Assembly: GCA_016713625.1 (NCBI GenBank)
Contig: JADJOT010000003.1
Span: 1 to 64,000, forward strand
Source of the DNA: Candidatus Accumulibacter affinis
GTDB taxonomy: Bacteria > Pseudomonadota > Gammaproteobacteria > Burkholderiales > Rhodocyclaceae
Direction of reading: 5' to 3'
Length of the DNA stretch: 64,000 nucleotides
Position 1 is the stretch's first letter; each line of letters opens with the position of its first letter. A program made the translations under genes and the position numbers. The notes under the pieces were generated by a model, which was given only the letters and a program-made list of their open reading frames with translations, was not told where the DNA came from and did no database searches. Of the stretch, positions 27,517 to 36,733 are shown in pieces.

Positions 27517-29133
27517 TCAGAGGACTTCCCATTCCACGGCAAACAGCGTGGCAACGGTGATTTGCTGCCTCAACTGCGTCTCAAGTTCAGCGATCAAGTC
27601 ATCCCTCCTGGCTTGAATTTCGTCTTGCCGGTTAAACAACTCACGGCGCTTCCTGTCGCGCTGCCCCTCAAGATCGCGTTGTTCTTTCTGCGCTTGCAGT
27701 TTGTCGGCCAGGGTTGCTGCGCCCTTGCTCTTGGTGCGAGCGTCCTTGATTTGCCGGTCAAGCTCCTTGATCTCCCGCTCAAGGCCAACCTTCAGGTCAT
27801 CGGCCCACGCATCGAGCTTTTCGGTTTCCTGCGAGAAGAAGCTGAGGTTGCGCGACTCAATGTCGGTAATCACCAGCGCCCTTTGCTGATCGATCTGATG
27901 TTGTAGCGCTGGCACAATGACCACATTGGCGGCTGCGAAATCGAGTATGTTCTGCTGCGCCGGGGCAAGGTCGTCCGAGAGCGATTGCTGAACGGGAGCG
28001 CCGTCGACACGCGGCAACGACGCGGTATGACGGCAGGTCTGGTATATCTCGGCAATGCGACGCTCGAAATCGACACCTGACTCCACGGCCCCCAGCACTT
28101 CATCGCTGGCCACGAACACGCCATCGAATAGCTGGAACTTCTGCGCCAGCAGTTGATAGACGCGCCGGTCGGCGTCGTTGTCCCGATTCAGGAAATTGAC
28201 GACAACTACATCGTGCTTCTGGCCGTAGCGGTGGCATCGCCCGATGCGCTGTTCGATGCGCTGCGGGTTCCACGGCAGGTCATTTTTGAATGCGACGTTG
28301 AGGGCTTGCAGCAAGGCGGTGCCCTTGGCGTTCTCGGTGATGGAAATGGCCAGATTGCGGAACGATTCGAGTTCGCCGACTTCGGCCCGGATGGCGGTGA
28401 TTTCGGCTACGGTTGATACCTTGGTGGTGCCAACAGCGACGGCGTCTCTCATTTGCGTTGATTCGTCGGCCAGTTCGTTGAGGGCTTCGTAGTCCTGGTC
28501 GAGTTCGTCGGCAAGGTCGGTCGTCGCGGCTTTTTCGTCGAGGGTCTGGCCTAGCCGCTTGATGAGCGTTTCCAGTGCGCCAGCAATGGCGAAGGTGGAA
28601 GACGCCAGCAGCTTGCGCAGGACCAGCGTTATCAGTTGCCGCTGGCTGTTGGGCAGTGCGTAGAGTTCCAGCAAGGAATTCTGGAGCGGCGTTGCCGTCA
28701 GCAAGACCTTGTGCGGCAGCGTGAGTGCATCGCGCAGGATGCGGGCCGTCTTGTTCTCCGGCTTATAGACATTGCGCAAGCGATGCGCTTCGTCGATGAC
28801 CACCAAGTCCCACGGCACGGACTGCACGTCCCTGGCTTTGCCGGCGGCGAACTGATACGGAGTGATGACCAGAATACGGCGCTTGCGCTCGGCCCATTTC
28901 TGCGCGATCAGCAAGCCCGCTTCGATGGTTTTGCCGAGACCGACTTCGTCCGCGAGAATGGCGCCCCTGGACAGCGGGTTGCTGGTTGCGAACAGCGCCG
29001 CGTCAATCTGGTGCGGGTTCAAGTCGACTTGAGCATCCAGCAGCGCACCGGCCATGCGGTCCATGGAATTGGACGCGGCACGGCGGGTTAATTGATGCGC
29101 AAAATACGCTAGCTGGTGCGGACTGTAAGTCAC
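27517..29133 (-). CDS. SNF2-family helicase with several internal segments missing
   Basis: A single open frame of 538 residues from GTG 29133 (TYSPHQLAYFAHQL). Motif I ADEVGLGKTIEAG, motif II VVIDEAHRL, motif III LLTATPLQN and motif VI QRIGRCHRYGQ are intact. Motifs IV and V of the second RecA domain are absent: NVAF near residue 282 runs straight into NDLPWNPQRIEQ. Other joins are near residues 91 (ITP/YQFAA), 160 (ELYALP/NSQRQL) and about 370. Relatives are about 900-1000 residues. The C-terminal coiled coil (LEREIKELDRQIKDARTKSK) is complete. The frame survives every loss, yet ATP-driven activity is unlikely without motif V. Confidence 0.8.
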   Translation of the reverse strand: MTYSPHQLAYFAHQLTRRAASNSMDRMAGALLDAQVDLNPHQIDAALFATSNPLSRGAILADEVGLGKTIEAGLLIAQKWAERKRRILVITPYQFAAGKARDVQSVPWDLVVIDEAHRLRNVYKPENKTARILRDALTLPHKVLLTATPLQNSLLELYALPNSQRQLITLVLRKLLASSTFAIAGALETLIKRLGQTLDEKAATTDLADELDQDYEALNELADESTQMRDAVAVGTTKVSTVAEITAIRAEVGELESFRNLAISITENAKGTALLQALNVAFKNDLPWNPQRIEQRIGRCHRYGQKHDVVVVNFLNRDNDADRRVYQLLAQKFQLFDGVFVASDEVLGAVESGVDFERRIAEIYQTCRHTASLPRVDGAPVQQSLSDDLAPAQQNILDFAAANVVIVPALQHQIDQQRALVITDIESRNLSFFSQETEKLDAWADDLKVGLEREIKELDRQIKDARTKSKGAATLADKLQAQKEQRDLEGQRDRKRRELFNRQDEIQARRDDLIAELETQLRQQITVATLFAVEWEVL

Positions 29134-29180
29134 TGTTTGTCGTTTTTTCCGTGTATGACGGATAGTACTATGGCGTTGGC

Positions 29181-29570
29181 CTATCGCCCCCAATGCCCCT
29201 CGAAGTCGAACGATAGCTGCCGCTGGTGCCGGATGGCGAGCAGGTAAATCGTTCCGCCAATCAGCGCGTAGAGCAGCAGGTAATCCTTGAAGACGTATTC
29301 GCGCAGGGCATCCATGTCTGTCGTCTGTGCCGACAACTTTGCGCGGAGCTATGCCAGTGCATTGGTAGTCTCGACTGAGCGCGGTTGTCGGGCCAAAAAC
29401 GGCCTGCCCATTTCAGGGAAGCGCTCAAGGTTGGGAATCACCGTTTCGAGCAATTCATCCAGCAAGCCATCGAAGGCATGCTGCGCTTCTACTTCGGTCA
29501 GGAAAAGTTCGATGCCTTCGAGGTTGCGCTCGAAATTTGCAGTGAATTTGACGACAGGTTTCTTCGCCAT
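29181..29570 (-). pseudogene. RelE/ParE-type toxin, copy 1, nonsense codon
   Basis: MAKKPVVKFTANFERNLEGI...TTNALA, then TAG at 29349-29351, then in the same frame LRAKLSAQTTDMDALREYVF, ending LSFDFEGHWGR at 29181. Copy 2 has ACG (Thr) where this copy has TAG, so the stop is a point change. The remaining 73 residues lack the C-terminal strands that carry the RNase or gyrase-binding residues, so the toxin is probably dead. Confidence 0.85.
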
Positions 29571-29572
29571 GC

Positions 29573-29872
29573 TTATTGCCGTTCCTCGTCTGTATCCCAA
29601 GTCGTTCGGTAAGCATCGACGTAGAACGCCGTCGCTACAGGGTCAATGTCCCAATAGTGGCGACACAGCCGACGGTAGAGGTCGAGGGCAGGCGCAAAGC
29701 AGCAAAAGCTGAGCAGGCCATCGAGAGTTTGTTCGATCTGCCGCTTGTCCTGGCTGCGGGTGCGCAAGATGGCCTCAACGAGGGGCGTGTACTCCCGCAC
29801 CGCCTGTTGATGGGTGGCGTCGATTTCGGCGGCGAGCTGAGCGATGCCATTGACTACCGGATCAACTGGCAC
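29573..29872 (-). CDS. middle protein of a three-gene toxin-antitoxin module
   Basis: A 99-residue protein (GTG start) reading PVDPVVNGIAQLAAEI...DIDPVATAFYVDAYRTTWDT. Its stop is followed by 2 bases and then the toxin ATG, and it starts 48 bases after the antitoxin. Helical, acidic, no known domain. It is missing from copy 2 of the module at 32.2-32.7 kb. It may be a chaperone-like third component or a second antitoxin. That is inference from position only. Confidence 0.6.
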   Translation of the reverse strand: MPVDPVVNGIAQLAAEIDATHQQAVREYTPLVEAILRTRSQDKRQIEQTLDGLLSFCCFAPALDLYRRLCRHYWDIDPVATAFYVDAYRTTWDTDEERQ

Positions 29873-29920
29873 GGCAACAGCCCTTGAATACGGTTCTGCG
29901 AACCCAGCGATCTAGACCAA

Positions 29921-30211
29921 TTACGCGCTACGCCGACGCTTGAGGGCCGTAATGGCGCTGCGGGCATCCTTCACCTTGCCAGCGGCCACATCGTCGAGCC
30001 CCTTGGATGCCTCGTCGATCAGCAACAGATGAATGCGCTCACGCTCCAGCTGGTGGTAGTAGTCCAGACGACTGGCGTCGATCAGGGCGATGTAGCTCTC
30101 GCCGTTCTTGGTGATGATCTTCTCGGCGCCGCCTTTGACCTCTTCAGCCAGTTCGGAGAAGTTCGCTCGGGCGTGCGAGAGGGGGATAACGTCGCTTGCG
30201 GAAATACCCAT
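29921..30211 (-). CDS. Phd/YefM-family antitoxin, copy 1
   Basis: A 96-residue antitoxin. The N-terminal DNA-binding Phd/YefM domain (VIPLSHARANFSELAEEVK, IITKNGESYIALID) is followed by the toxin-binding helix and a basic tail KRRRSA. It starts behind AGGAGG. The short palindrome GCACAAGATGTGC at 30228-30240 directly upstream is a plausible operator. Confidence 0.9.
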   Translation of the reverse strand: MGISASDVIPLSHARANFSELAEEVKGGAEKIITKNGESYIALIDASRLDYYHQLERERIHLLLIDEASKGLDDVAAGKVKDARSAITALKRRRSA

Positions 30212-30227
30212 GTTGGCCTCCTGAACC

Positions 30228-30240
30228 GCACAAGATGTGC
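30228..30240. promoter_or_regulatory. candidate operator of the antitoxin gene
   Basis: GCACA-AGA-TGTGC, 5-bp arms, 16 bases before the antitoxin ATG. Phd/YefM proteins bind such palindromes to repress their own operon. Copy 2 has lost this stretch. Confidence 0.45.
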
Positions 30241-30484
30241 AGTATTTTGTACATCATACGCTTCGGCGGTCAGGGGTAAAAGTGGAAGCCTTCATTGCGT
30301 CTTGGTTATGACCTGCCAGCGTGTGTTTCCAAAGAGACATGGGCATCATGCCCTGATTTTCTATAACAAGGAATGTGATCGTGAACGTAGCCAAAGTCCT
30401 TCGTGTCGGGAGGTGGTGAGTAACGCTTCTCCCAAGCTATGTCGAAAAGAATATTGCTCATGAAGTTCTTCGGCCAACGCTCTT

Positions 30485-32200
30485 CTAGCTAACCTGCGCG
30501 ATACGCCATATAGCCGTGGCTTGCGCCGCCATCCAGTTCTGGTGCGCGGCAATGCGCTCTGGTGTCCATTCCGCGTGATCGGTGGCCAACTTGCGCGTGA
30601 TGCCAAAACCACTTTGCTCGAATACCGCACGCTTTGCCGCAAAGGTCGTATTGCCCAAATCCTTGTTTGCCCCAGCCTGCATCAAGGTCATGTTGCCTAG
30701 CCGGTAAGTCAATGCGTCGACCTCTTCGTCGCTGAACGCATCCCAGCCGGTCTGCGGATGTTGTGGCAGCACATGCTCAATGTTGAAGCTGTCACTGGCG
30801 AAACTGTAGTCTTGCCCTGACAGATGCTTTTCCAGCGCACAGAGAATGAAGCGCACCACGCGGTTGTTCCGCGATTGCGTTGTGCGTATGGTCTTCTCGG
30901 CAAAGGCAGCGCGAAACGCCGCGTCATTGGGATAGATGCTTTGCATTGCCGCCAGCACAGCACCCAGATTCGTGATTTCACCTTTTGCGATTCGTTCCGC
31001 AACCGCGTTATAGGTTCTTTCCTGCTCGGCAGTACTGTAGCTGCAAATGACGTTGAAACGCATCGAAATCACAACACAGGCCCGCATCAAGCCAGCGAAA
31101 TCCGGAACATCGAAGGTGCGCCGGGCAGCAAGCAAGAGCGGGATGGGTTGGCGAACATTAAAGGTTCGCAAGGTGCTGGCAAACCCCTTCGTATCCTGTG
31201 GCCAATCAGAGGTTTCCGGCGAAGAAAGGGCCAGGTAGGTGTCGAGGTCTTGCTCCATGTCGCGCAGAAGTTGAAAAACCGACTCTCGCGAGGTCACTTG
31301 GCTGCGGACCGTTTTGAACAGTTCCGCCTGGCGCGCAAAGGCACGGCGGCTATTCCAGTGCGCACGCAGGAAATCCGGAAAGCTTTCTGCCCCCAGGCGG
31401 CCGACCATCGCTTCCCAACGCTCCTCCAGATTGCGTAACTCGTGATCGTTGTCGCTTCCACGATCAAGCACCGAAAACAAGTAGTTTTTCAGCAGGTCCG
31501 TCGCTGATAGACGCACCCCGCGCGCGTTAAGCGTTTCAAATACCTTGTAGGCATTCAATTCATCCGTCACCGTAATCACGGTGAAAAATAGCCGATCGCT
31601 CATGTCCTCTACGAACTGGGCCAGTCGCATACCCTCGCTACCCGTGCTTTTTTTCAGGTATTCGGTGACACGGCGATCAAACCACTCGAAGGCCTTGCGC
31701 AGAAGGTGCTCGGAAGCGCGAAAGCCGCGTTGCGGGAGATGTCCCAACGGAACCAGAAAGTCCTGGTAATAGCTATTGTTATTGCGGTTCAGCGTCAGTT
31801 TGGGGCGTGCGACCAGTGTTACGGGGTCCAGGTAGCCTACATAGGTCTGCCGAATCTGATCCATTCGCCGTTTGTTGGCTTCGGGATCGTTGCCCGCGCC
31901 AATAATCCTCTGCAGGTTTTTCAGCACTGCAAGCACAATGATGCTGACGGTGGTCAGCCGTTGCTGCCCATCAATCACCTCGAAGGTCTTATCGTCCGTC
32001 GATTGCAGGACGAGGTAGCCCATGTAGTGGGCCGGTTCGCCACCGGGCTGAAGTGTTCCCATCAAGTCCATCCACAGGTCTTCCCACTCGTCGTCAGTCC
32101 AGCTGTAGTCTCGTTGAAAGCGGGGAATCCGGTAAGTCAACCCGTTGCCGATGAGCTTGCGAAAGGTGTTGTTCTCGGTCTTGAAATTCGTTGCGGCCAT
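30485..32200 (-). CDS. DUF262/DUF1524 protein (GmrSD-like restriction factor)
   Basis: A 571-residue protein. The N-terminal DUF262 domain (IPRFQRDYSWTDDEWEDLW, VIDGQQRLTTVSI) has the DGQQR motif of ParB-like NTPases. A helical middle follows, and the C-terminal DUF1524 region has NIEHVLPQHP and GNMTLM, an HNH-like nuclease core. GmrSD enzymes of this build cut modified phage DNA. The gene is complete, starts in the remains of toxin copy 2, and lies between two copies of the same toxin-antitoxin module. The 270 bp downstream (30212-30484) hold only the antitoxin promoter and no other gene. Confidence 0.9.
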   Translation of the reverse strand: MAATNFKTENNTFRKLIGNGLTYRIPRFQRDYSWTDDEWEDLWMDLMGTLQPGGEPAHYMGYLVLQSTDDKTFEVIDGQQRLTTVSIIVLAVLKNLQRIIGAGNDPEANKRRMDQIRQTYVGYLDPVTLVARPKLTLNRNNNSYYQDFLVPLGHLPQRGFRASEHLLRKAFEWFDRRVTEYLKKSTGSEGMRLAQFVEDMSDRLFFTVITVTDELNAYKVFETLNARGVRLSATDLLKNYLFSVLDRGSDNDHELRNLEERWEAMVGRLGAESFPDFLRAHWNSRRAFARQAELFKTVRSQVTSRESVFQLLRDMEQDLDTYLALSSPETSDWPQDTKGFASTLRTFNVRQPIPLLLAARRTFDVPDFAGLMRACVVISMRFNVICSYSTAEQERTYNAVAERIAKGEITNLGAVLAAMQSIYPNDAAFRAAFAEKTIRTTQSRNNRVVRFILCALEKHLSGQDYSFASDSFNIEHVLPQHPQTGWDAFSDEEVDALTYRLGNMTLMQAGANKDLGNTTFAAKRAVFEQSGFGITRKLATDHAEWTPERIAAHQNWMAAQATAIWRIAQVS

Positions 32201-32217
32201 CACGGTCTCCAAACGCT

Positions 32218-32476
32218 TCTGCGTCCTGCGTCAGTGCCGACAACTTTTCGCGGAGCGTTGCCAGTGCATTGGTGGTCTCGACGGAGCGCGGCTGGCGGGT
32301 CAAAAATGGCCTGCCCATTTCCGGGAAACACTCAAGGTTGGGAATCACGGTTTCGAGCAGCTCATCCAGCAAGCCGTCGAAGGCCTGCGGCGCTTCTGCT
32401 TCGGTCAGGAAAGGTTCGATGTCTTCAAGCTGGCGCTAGAAACTCGCGGTGAATTTGCCGACAGGTTTTTTGCCAC
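32218..32476 (-). pseudogene. RelE/ParE-type toxin, copy 2, decayed
   Basis: The same protein as copy 1 at 29181-29570, with three separate lesions: a single-base loss just after the start (GTGGC-AAAAAACC), a TAG at 32436-32438 in place of a sense codon (TASF/RQLEDIEPF), and loss of the C-terminus after KLSALTQDA, where the DUF262 gene begins. The central part (DELLETVIPNLECFPEMGRP) is nearly identical to copy 1. Confidence 0.82.
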
Positions 32477-32495
32477 AGGCAGTCCCCGCCGCTAC

Positions 32496-32696
32496 TCAGG
32501 CGCTGCGACGACGCTTGATGGACTGTATCACACTGCGGGCATCCTTCAACTTGCCAGCGATAACCTCGTCGAGCCCCTTGGACGCCTCGTCGATCAGCAG
32601 CAGGTGAATGCGCTCGCGCTCCAGCTGGTGGTAGTAGTCCAGACGGCTGGCGTCAATCAGGGCGATATAACTCTCGCCGTTCTTGGTTCTGTACAT
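32496..32696 (-). pseudogene. Phd/YefM antitoxin, copy 2, N-terminus lost
   Basis: Matches copy 1 from TKNGESYIALIDASRLDY to KRRRSA. A deletion joins the promoter-proximal sequence (TGTAC) to codon ~36 and removes the DNA-binding N-terminus, the ribosome site and the operator. Upstream of 32700 the promoter-side sequence again resembles that of copy 1. From 32697 to 32906 there is no gene. Confidence 0.82.
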
Positions 32697-32906
32697 CCTA
32701 TGCTTTGGCGGCCTGAGGCGAAAGTAGAGTCTGCGCGGATCTTGGAGCGTTTAGCCGGGAAATGACCGAATGAAGGCTGCTCGCGAGATGGCCATCCAAC
32801 CCGGCGAAGACATTAATCAGCGGAGTGTCGTCGCTGTAGCGGTTGGCCGATTCTTCGTTGTCACCGTAAGGCGACAACAGCTACCGTATGGATTCTCGAA
32901 TGCCAC

Positions 32907-33431
32907 TCAACTGCGGATGGCTTCGTCCAGGGTGATATCGACCATCAGATCATTCGACAGGTTCTCCAGGTCGCGGGTCAGTTCACTCACCTCAAGCGTC
33001 GATGAGGCAGTCAGCTCGGCAGTGGCATGGAAAAGCACTCCAGCGGACATCGGCGCACTGGCCGTGTGCGTGCTGAGATCCTCGACATTCAGGGCATGCC
33101 GGGCAAGCACCTGCGAGACCTCGCGAACGATGCCGATCCGGTCGTGGCCGACCAGCGACAGCTTCAGCCGCCGGTTGCCGGCCTGCGAGGCAGATGCGCG
33201 GGAGACTTCGCAAGTAATGCGCAAACCTGGCAGCGCGGCCAACGCGGCGGTGAGGGCGGCAAGCTGCGGCTCGGGGACGCTGACGCAGACAATTCCGGCG
33301 AACTTGCCCGAGAGGTTCGACATCGATGACTCCAGCCAGTTGCCCTGCTGCAGACTGATGGCGGTGGCAAGCTGTTCGACCAGACCTGGACGATCATCTC
33401 CGATAACGGTCAGAACAAGGTAAACGCTCAT
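32907..33431 (-). CDS. GcvR-like tandem ACT-domain protein
   Basis: A 174-residue protein with two ACT domains. The first opens MSVYLVLTVIGDDRPGLVEQ and the second LKLSLVGHDRIGIVREVSQV. ACT pairs of this length resemble GcvR, which with GcvA represses the glycine cleavage operon and senses glycine. No gcv genes are near, so regulation of another pathway is possible. It stands alone on the edge of the defence island. Confidence 0.85.
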   Translation of the reverse strand: MSVYLVLTVIGDDRPGLVEQLATAISLQQGNWLESSMSNLSGKFAGIVCVSVPEPQLAALTAALAALPGLRITCEVSRASASQAGNRRLKLSLVGHDRIGIVREVSQVLARHALNVEDLSTHTASAPMSAGVLFHATAELTASSTLEVSELTRDLENLSNDLMVDITLDEAIRS

Positions 33432-33564
33432 GGCGGGCTCCCGGAAATGTGAACCACCATTTTACCCTTTGCCTTTGTGCGCGACTATCCAGACTTCTTC
33501 TTCAAACAGCAAACAGGCGTCACCTTGATACTGATGCCCTGGTTGGTACAAATGGGGCGCACTC

Positions 33565-33942
33565 ATGAATACACCATACGAACCGGCCCACGACCTGGAA
33601 GAGCGCCTGTCGCGCCGCCTGCTCGATGTCTTCATCCGAGCGGGCCTGGTGCTGACGCTCGTGCTGCTGTGCTACCACATCTTCTCGCCGTTCCTGACGA
33701 TGATGCTGTGGGCGCTGATCCTGTCGATTACGCTCTATCCGCTGCACCAGATGCTGGCCGGGCGGATTGGCGGCAACCAGGGGCTCGCGTCGACGCTGAT
33801 CGTGCTGGTCGCCGTCGCTGTGATCGTCACGCCGACGATCATGCTCGCCAGCGAGTTCGGCGACTCTGTCCACCAACTGGTCAACGGTGTTCGCAACAAC
33901 ACGCTCGAGGTGCCGGTGCCCTCCGAGAAGGTCGCTGCCTGA
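33565..33942 (+). pseudogene. AI-2E family transporter, N-terminal fragment
   Basis: Opens MNTPYEPAHDLEERLSRRLL and keeps the first two or three membrane helices (LVLTLVLLCYHIFSPFL, LWALILSITLYPLHQML, LIVLVAVAVIVTPTIML), then stops after 125 residues. Full-length relatives, such as the one at 16288-17406, have about 350-370. The rest is deleted. The following sequence is the signal peptide of an outer-membrane factor in the same frame. Confidence 0.8.
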
Positions 33943-35067
33943 GCCGGTGTAGCAAAAGGCCTTGCCGGCGGGGCCGGCCGGCGCCTGCTCGCCGTCGCTG
34001 GAGTTATGCTCCTCGGGGGCTGTGCCGCGGTCGGACCCGACTTCAAGCGTCCCGAAGTTCCCTGGCTGATCCGCTGGCCTGGCGGCTCGCTCGCATCGCT
34101 GAACGCCGAACAGCACGGCAAGTCGCGAGCGCAGACCGAGGAGTGGTGGCGCAACTTCAACGATCCGGTGCTCGACCAGCTGATCGCCGAGCTCCTGTTC
34201 AAGCATGGCAACGACTCGGAGCTCGACGTGCAGCAGGCCAAGGCGCAGTACCTCGGCACGCTGTCCACCATTCCACAGCTCGAAGGTAGCCTGCGCCAGA
34301 CGCAGAATGCGCTCGCCACTTTGCTTGCCCGGCCGCCCGGGCCACTGCCCGAAATGACGACGGGCAAGGATGCGACGCGGCATGAACGGCTGTATGCCGA
34401 AGACCCTGCCGCCATCTCGGTACGCCGCCTCGAAGTGGCGCAGGCCACTCGCGTCGAGGCAGGCAGCAAGGAGAAGGCCGCCGAGGCCGACCTGCGCAAG
34501 GCGCAGGAAGCGGCCGGCGAGAGCGGCGACAAAAACGCCCAGCTGCGCAGCGCCCGCGCGGCGATCGAGAAGGCCGAACTCGACCTGGCGCGGACCCGCG
34601 TACTCGCTCCGGCGCGCGGTCTGGTCACCGACCTGCGCACCGACGTCGGCCATTTCGCCCAGGCCGGCGCGCCGGCGATGACCCTGATCGCGATCCACGA
34701 CCTGTGGATCAATGCCGACCTCACCGAGAACAACCTCGGCAATATCGACCCCGGCGATGAGGTCGCGATCATTCTCGACGTGCTGCCCGGAGAAGTATTG
34801 AAAGGCCGGGTGCGCAGCATCGGTAGCGGCGTCAGTTCCGGACAGCAGGCGCCGGCGGGAACGCTACCGACGATCCAGAACAGCCGCGACTGGCTGCGCC
34901 AGGCACAGCGCTTCCCGGTGGCGCTTGAATTCGACGCTGCGGAACTCGAACGTCTGCGGCGCGTGCGCATTGGCGGTCAGGCCGAGATCATGGTCTATAC
35001 CGGCGACCACGTGCTGATGAACCTGCTCGGCGCCGGGTACATGCGGCTGATGAGCTGGCTCTCTTAG
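33943..35067 (+). pseudogene. fused remnants of an outer-membrane efflux lipoprotein and a HlyD-type adaptor
   Basis: One frame. First come parts of a NodT-like outer-membrane factor: a signal peptide LLAVAGVMLLGGC without a start codon, AAVGPDFKRPEVPWL, WWRNFNDPVLDQLI, then a helix QQAKAQYLGTLSTIPQLE to RPPGPLPEM. It is about 130 residues instead of about 480. It then passes without a stop into a membrane-fusion protein: a coiled coil (RRLEVAQATRVEAGSKEKA), then ARGLVTDLRTDVGHFAQAGA and the beta-barrel part to the normal C-terminus. The HlyD N-terminus (membrane helix, first lipoyl half) is missing. The frame is maintained across all joins. Confidence 0.78.
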
Positions 35068-35082
35068 CTCTACTGAGCGGAC

Positions 35083-35190
35083 CATGATCGCCCCGGCCGA
35101 CAAGGCGGTACTGCGACTGGCGATCGGCTTGCTGGGCATACTGCAGCACCTCACCAGGGGGTTGCCGCAGGCGCGCAAGCATCGGGATTG
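35083..35190 (+). pseudogene. 35-codon remnant, possibly DUF2955-type membrane protein
   Basis: MIAPADKAVLRLAIGLLGIL then QHLTRGLPQARKHRD, behind a weak GAGCGGA site. The first ~17 residues look like the start of the DUF2955 membrane protein that often follows this type of HlyD gene, and the rest like an unrelated C-terminal tail. It would be another gene shrunk by one internal deletion. Low certainty because it is so short. From 35191 to 35470 no gene is seen. Confidence 0.4.
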
Positions 35191-35470
35191 AGTGGCGGAC
35201 AGCGTCGCGGCGCATTGGGGCGCAGGGAGTCCCGCGCGGATCATTGCCCATCCCTATCCGCCGGCGAAAGCGCGGCCGGATGCGCAAAGGCCGCGACGCG
35301 CCCCGCGTCCACCTGCGCGATTGACGCTGCGTGATGAAGGCTCATATACTCTCATTGGGACCTCGGTTGTGGCCTCGTTTCGACGTGTAATGAATCTCTC
35401 TCTGCGCACAATAGGCATACGCTTCACGGCTGAACTCGAATCGCTGAACCACTGATATGAGGAACTTGGC

Positions 35471-36733
35471 GTGCGGAACGGCAGGGTTTGGACAATGCTC
35501 TTCACGGCGGGCGCGCTTGCTGCGGCGCTTCTCCTGCTCACTTCCTGCAACCTGCTGGCCCTCCATCGCGACCTGAGGGATGGAGCGGCGGCCGGGGGGG
35601 TTGCCGGAAAAGTGATACATAGCGAGAGCGATGCCTCGACCATCGTGGTCGTCGGGTTGCGGGAAGAGGGCGACGCGTGGGTCGCGGACAACTACGTGCA
35701 CCTCGCGACCGAGCAGGACTTTTTGCTACGGCTCGTTGCCGGCAAGCGTTACGTCATCGTCGCCTTCGCGGACCGGAACGACAATCATCGCCTCGACGAT
35801 GACGAGCCGGCAGTGGTCCTGGCGGATCCCGTGGCCGTCGCGCAGGGATGGAAGGGCATCACCAAGATTAGCCTGACGCTCGCGCCGGCTGGCCGTCTCG
35901 ATCCGACGACGGCCGCAGCGCTGCAGAGTCTGGAGAAGATTGAACAACGGCCACTCCCGGTCTGGATCGGCGAGACGACAGACCTTGACGACGAACGGTT
36001 CTCTGCCGAGAGCGGCAGCATGGGACTGTGGCGGCCGTTCGAATTCCTGACCAACGTCGGCATCGGCATATTCTTCCTCGAACCGTATGACCCGCAGCGA
36101 ATTCCTGTGTTGTTTGTAAGCGGCGCGGGCGGCAATCCGTGGGAATGGCGCGCCATGATCGACGCGCTCGACTACTCACGATATCAGCCCTGGGTGTTTG
36201 TCTATCCGTCCGGACAGCGGCTCGCGGACTCAGCCGTGGTGCTCGAACGTTGCGTCACGGCTGTGCAGCGCGAGTATGGTTTCGGCCGCCTCTATGTGAC
36301 CGCGCACAGCATGGGTGGCCTGGTCGCGCGCGACTTCATCCAACGTAACGCGGAGCCGGTACCGGTGTTCGTTTCGCTGGTCACCCCATGGCGCGGCCAC
36401 CGAGCGGCGGCCCTGGGGGTCGCTCGCTTGCCTGCGGTCGTCCCGTCATGGGTCGACATGCAGACCGACAGCGAATATCAACGGGCGATCTTCGCCCGGC
36501 AGCTCCCTGCTGCGACCGCACACTACCTGTTCTATGCGCAAACGGACCCTGCTCAGCCGTTCGCAAGGGCCACCGACGGCACCATTGCCGTGTCGAGCCA
36601 ACTACCAGCCGACGCCGTTCGCGACGCGAGGGAGGTCGTCGGATTTACCGACAGCCACACCGGCGTTCTCAATAATCCTGCCGTGATTGCCACCTACCGG
36701 CGTATCCTGAGGATGCCCACCGATGGGCAGTGA
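35471..36733 (+). CDS. lipoprotein alpha/beta hydrolase
   Basis: A 420-residue protein with a GTG start behind GAGGAA. A lipoprotein signal ends LLLLTSC (Cys26). A beta-rich N-terminal domain (residues ~40-140) with a calcium-like DRNDNHRLDDDEP loop comes first, then an alpha/beta hydrolase fold with the oxyanion region LFVSGAGGNPWEW and the nucleophile elbow TAHSMGGLVA (Ser280). Probably an outer-membrane or periplasmic esterase or lipase. The substrate is unknown. It is monocistronic. The 275 bp downstream (36734-37008) contain a possible -10 (GATAAT at 36974-36979) for the next gene. Confidence 0.85.
   Translation: MRNGRVWTMLFTAGALAAALLLLTSCNLLALHRDLRDGAAAGGVAGKVIHSESDASTIVVVGLREEGDAWVADNYVHLATEQDFLLRLVAGKRYVIVAFADRNDNHRLDDDEPAVVLADPVAVAQGWKGITKISLTLAPAGRLDPTTAAALQSLEKIEQRPLPVWIGETTDLDDERFSAESGSMGLWRPFEFLTNVGIGIFFLEPYDPQRIPVLFVSGAGGNPWEWRAMIDALDYSRYQPWVFVYPSGQRLADSAVVLERCVTAVQREYGFGRLYVTAHSMGGLVARDFIQRNAEPVPVFVSLVTPWRGHRAAALGVARLPAVVPSWVDMQTDSEYQRAIFARQLPAATAHYLFYAQTDPAQPFARATDGTIAVSSQLPADAVRDAREVVGFTDSHTGVLNNPAVIATYRRILRMPTDGQ

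Noticed and set aside
34006..35067. Genuine single lipoprotein-adaptor fusion gene starting at ATG 34006
   Set aside because: The ATG lies inside the signal peptide, four residues before the lipobox Cys. Both halves match only pieces of two separate families.
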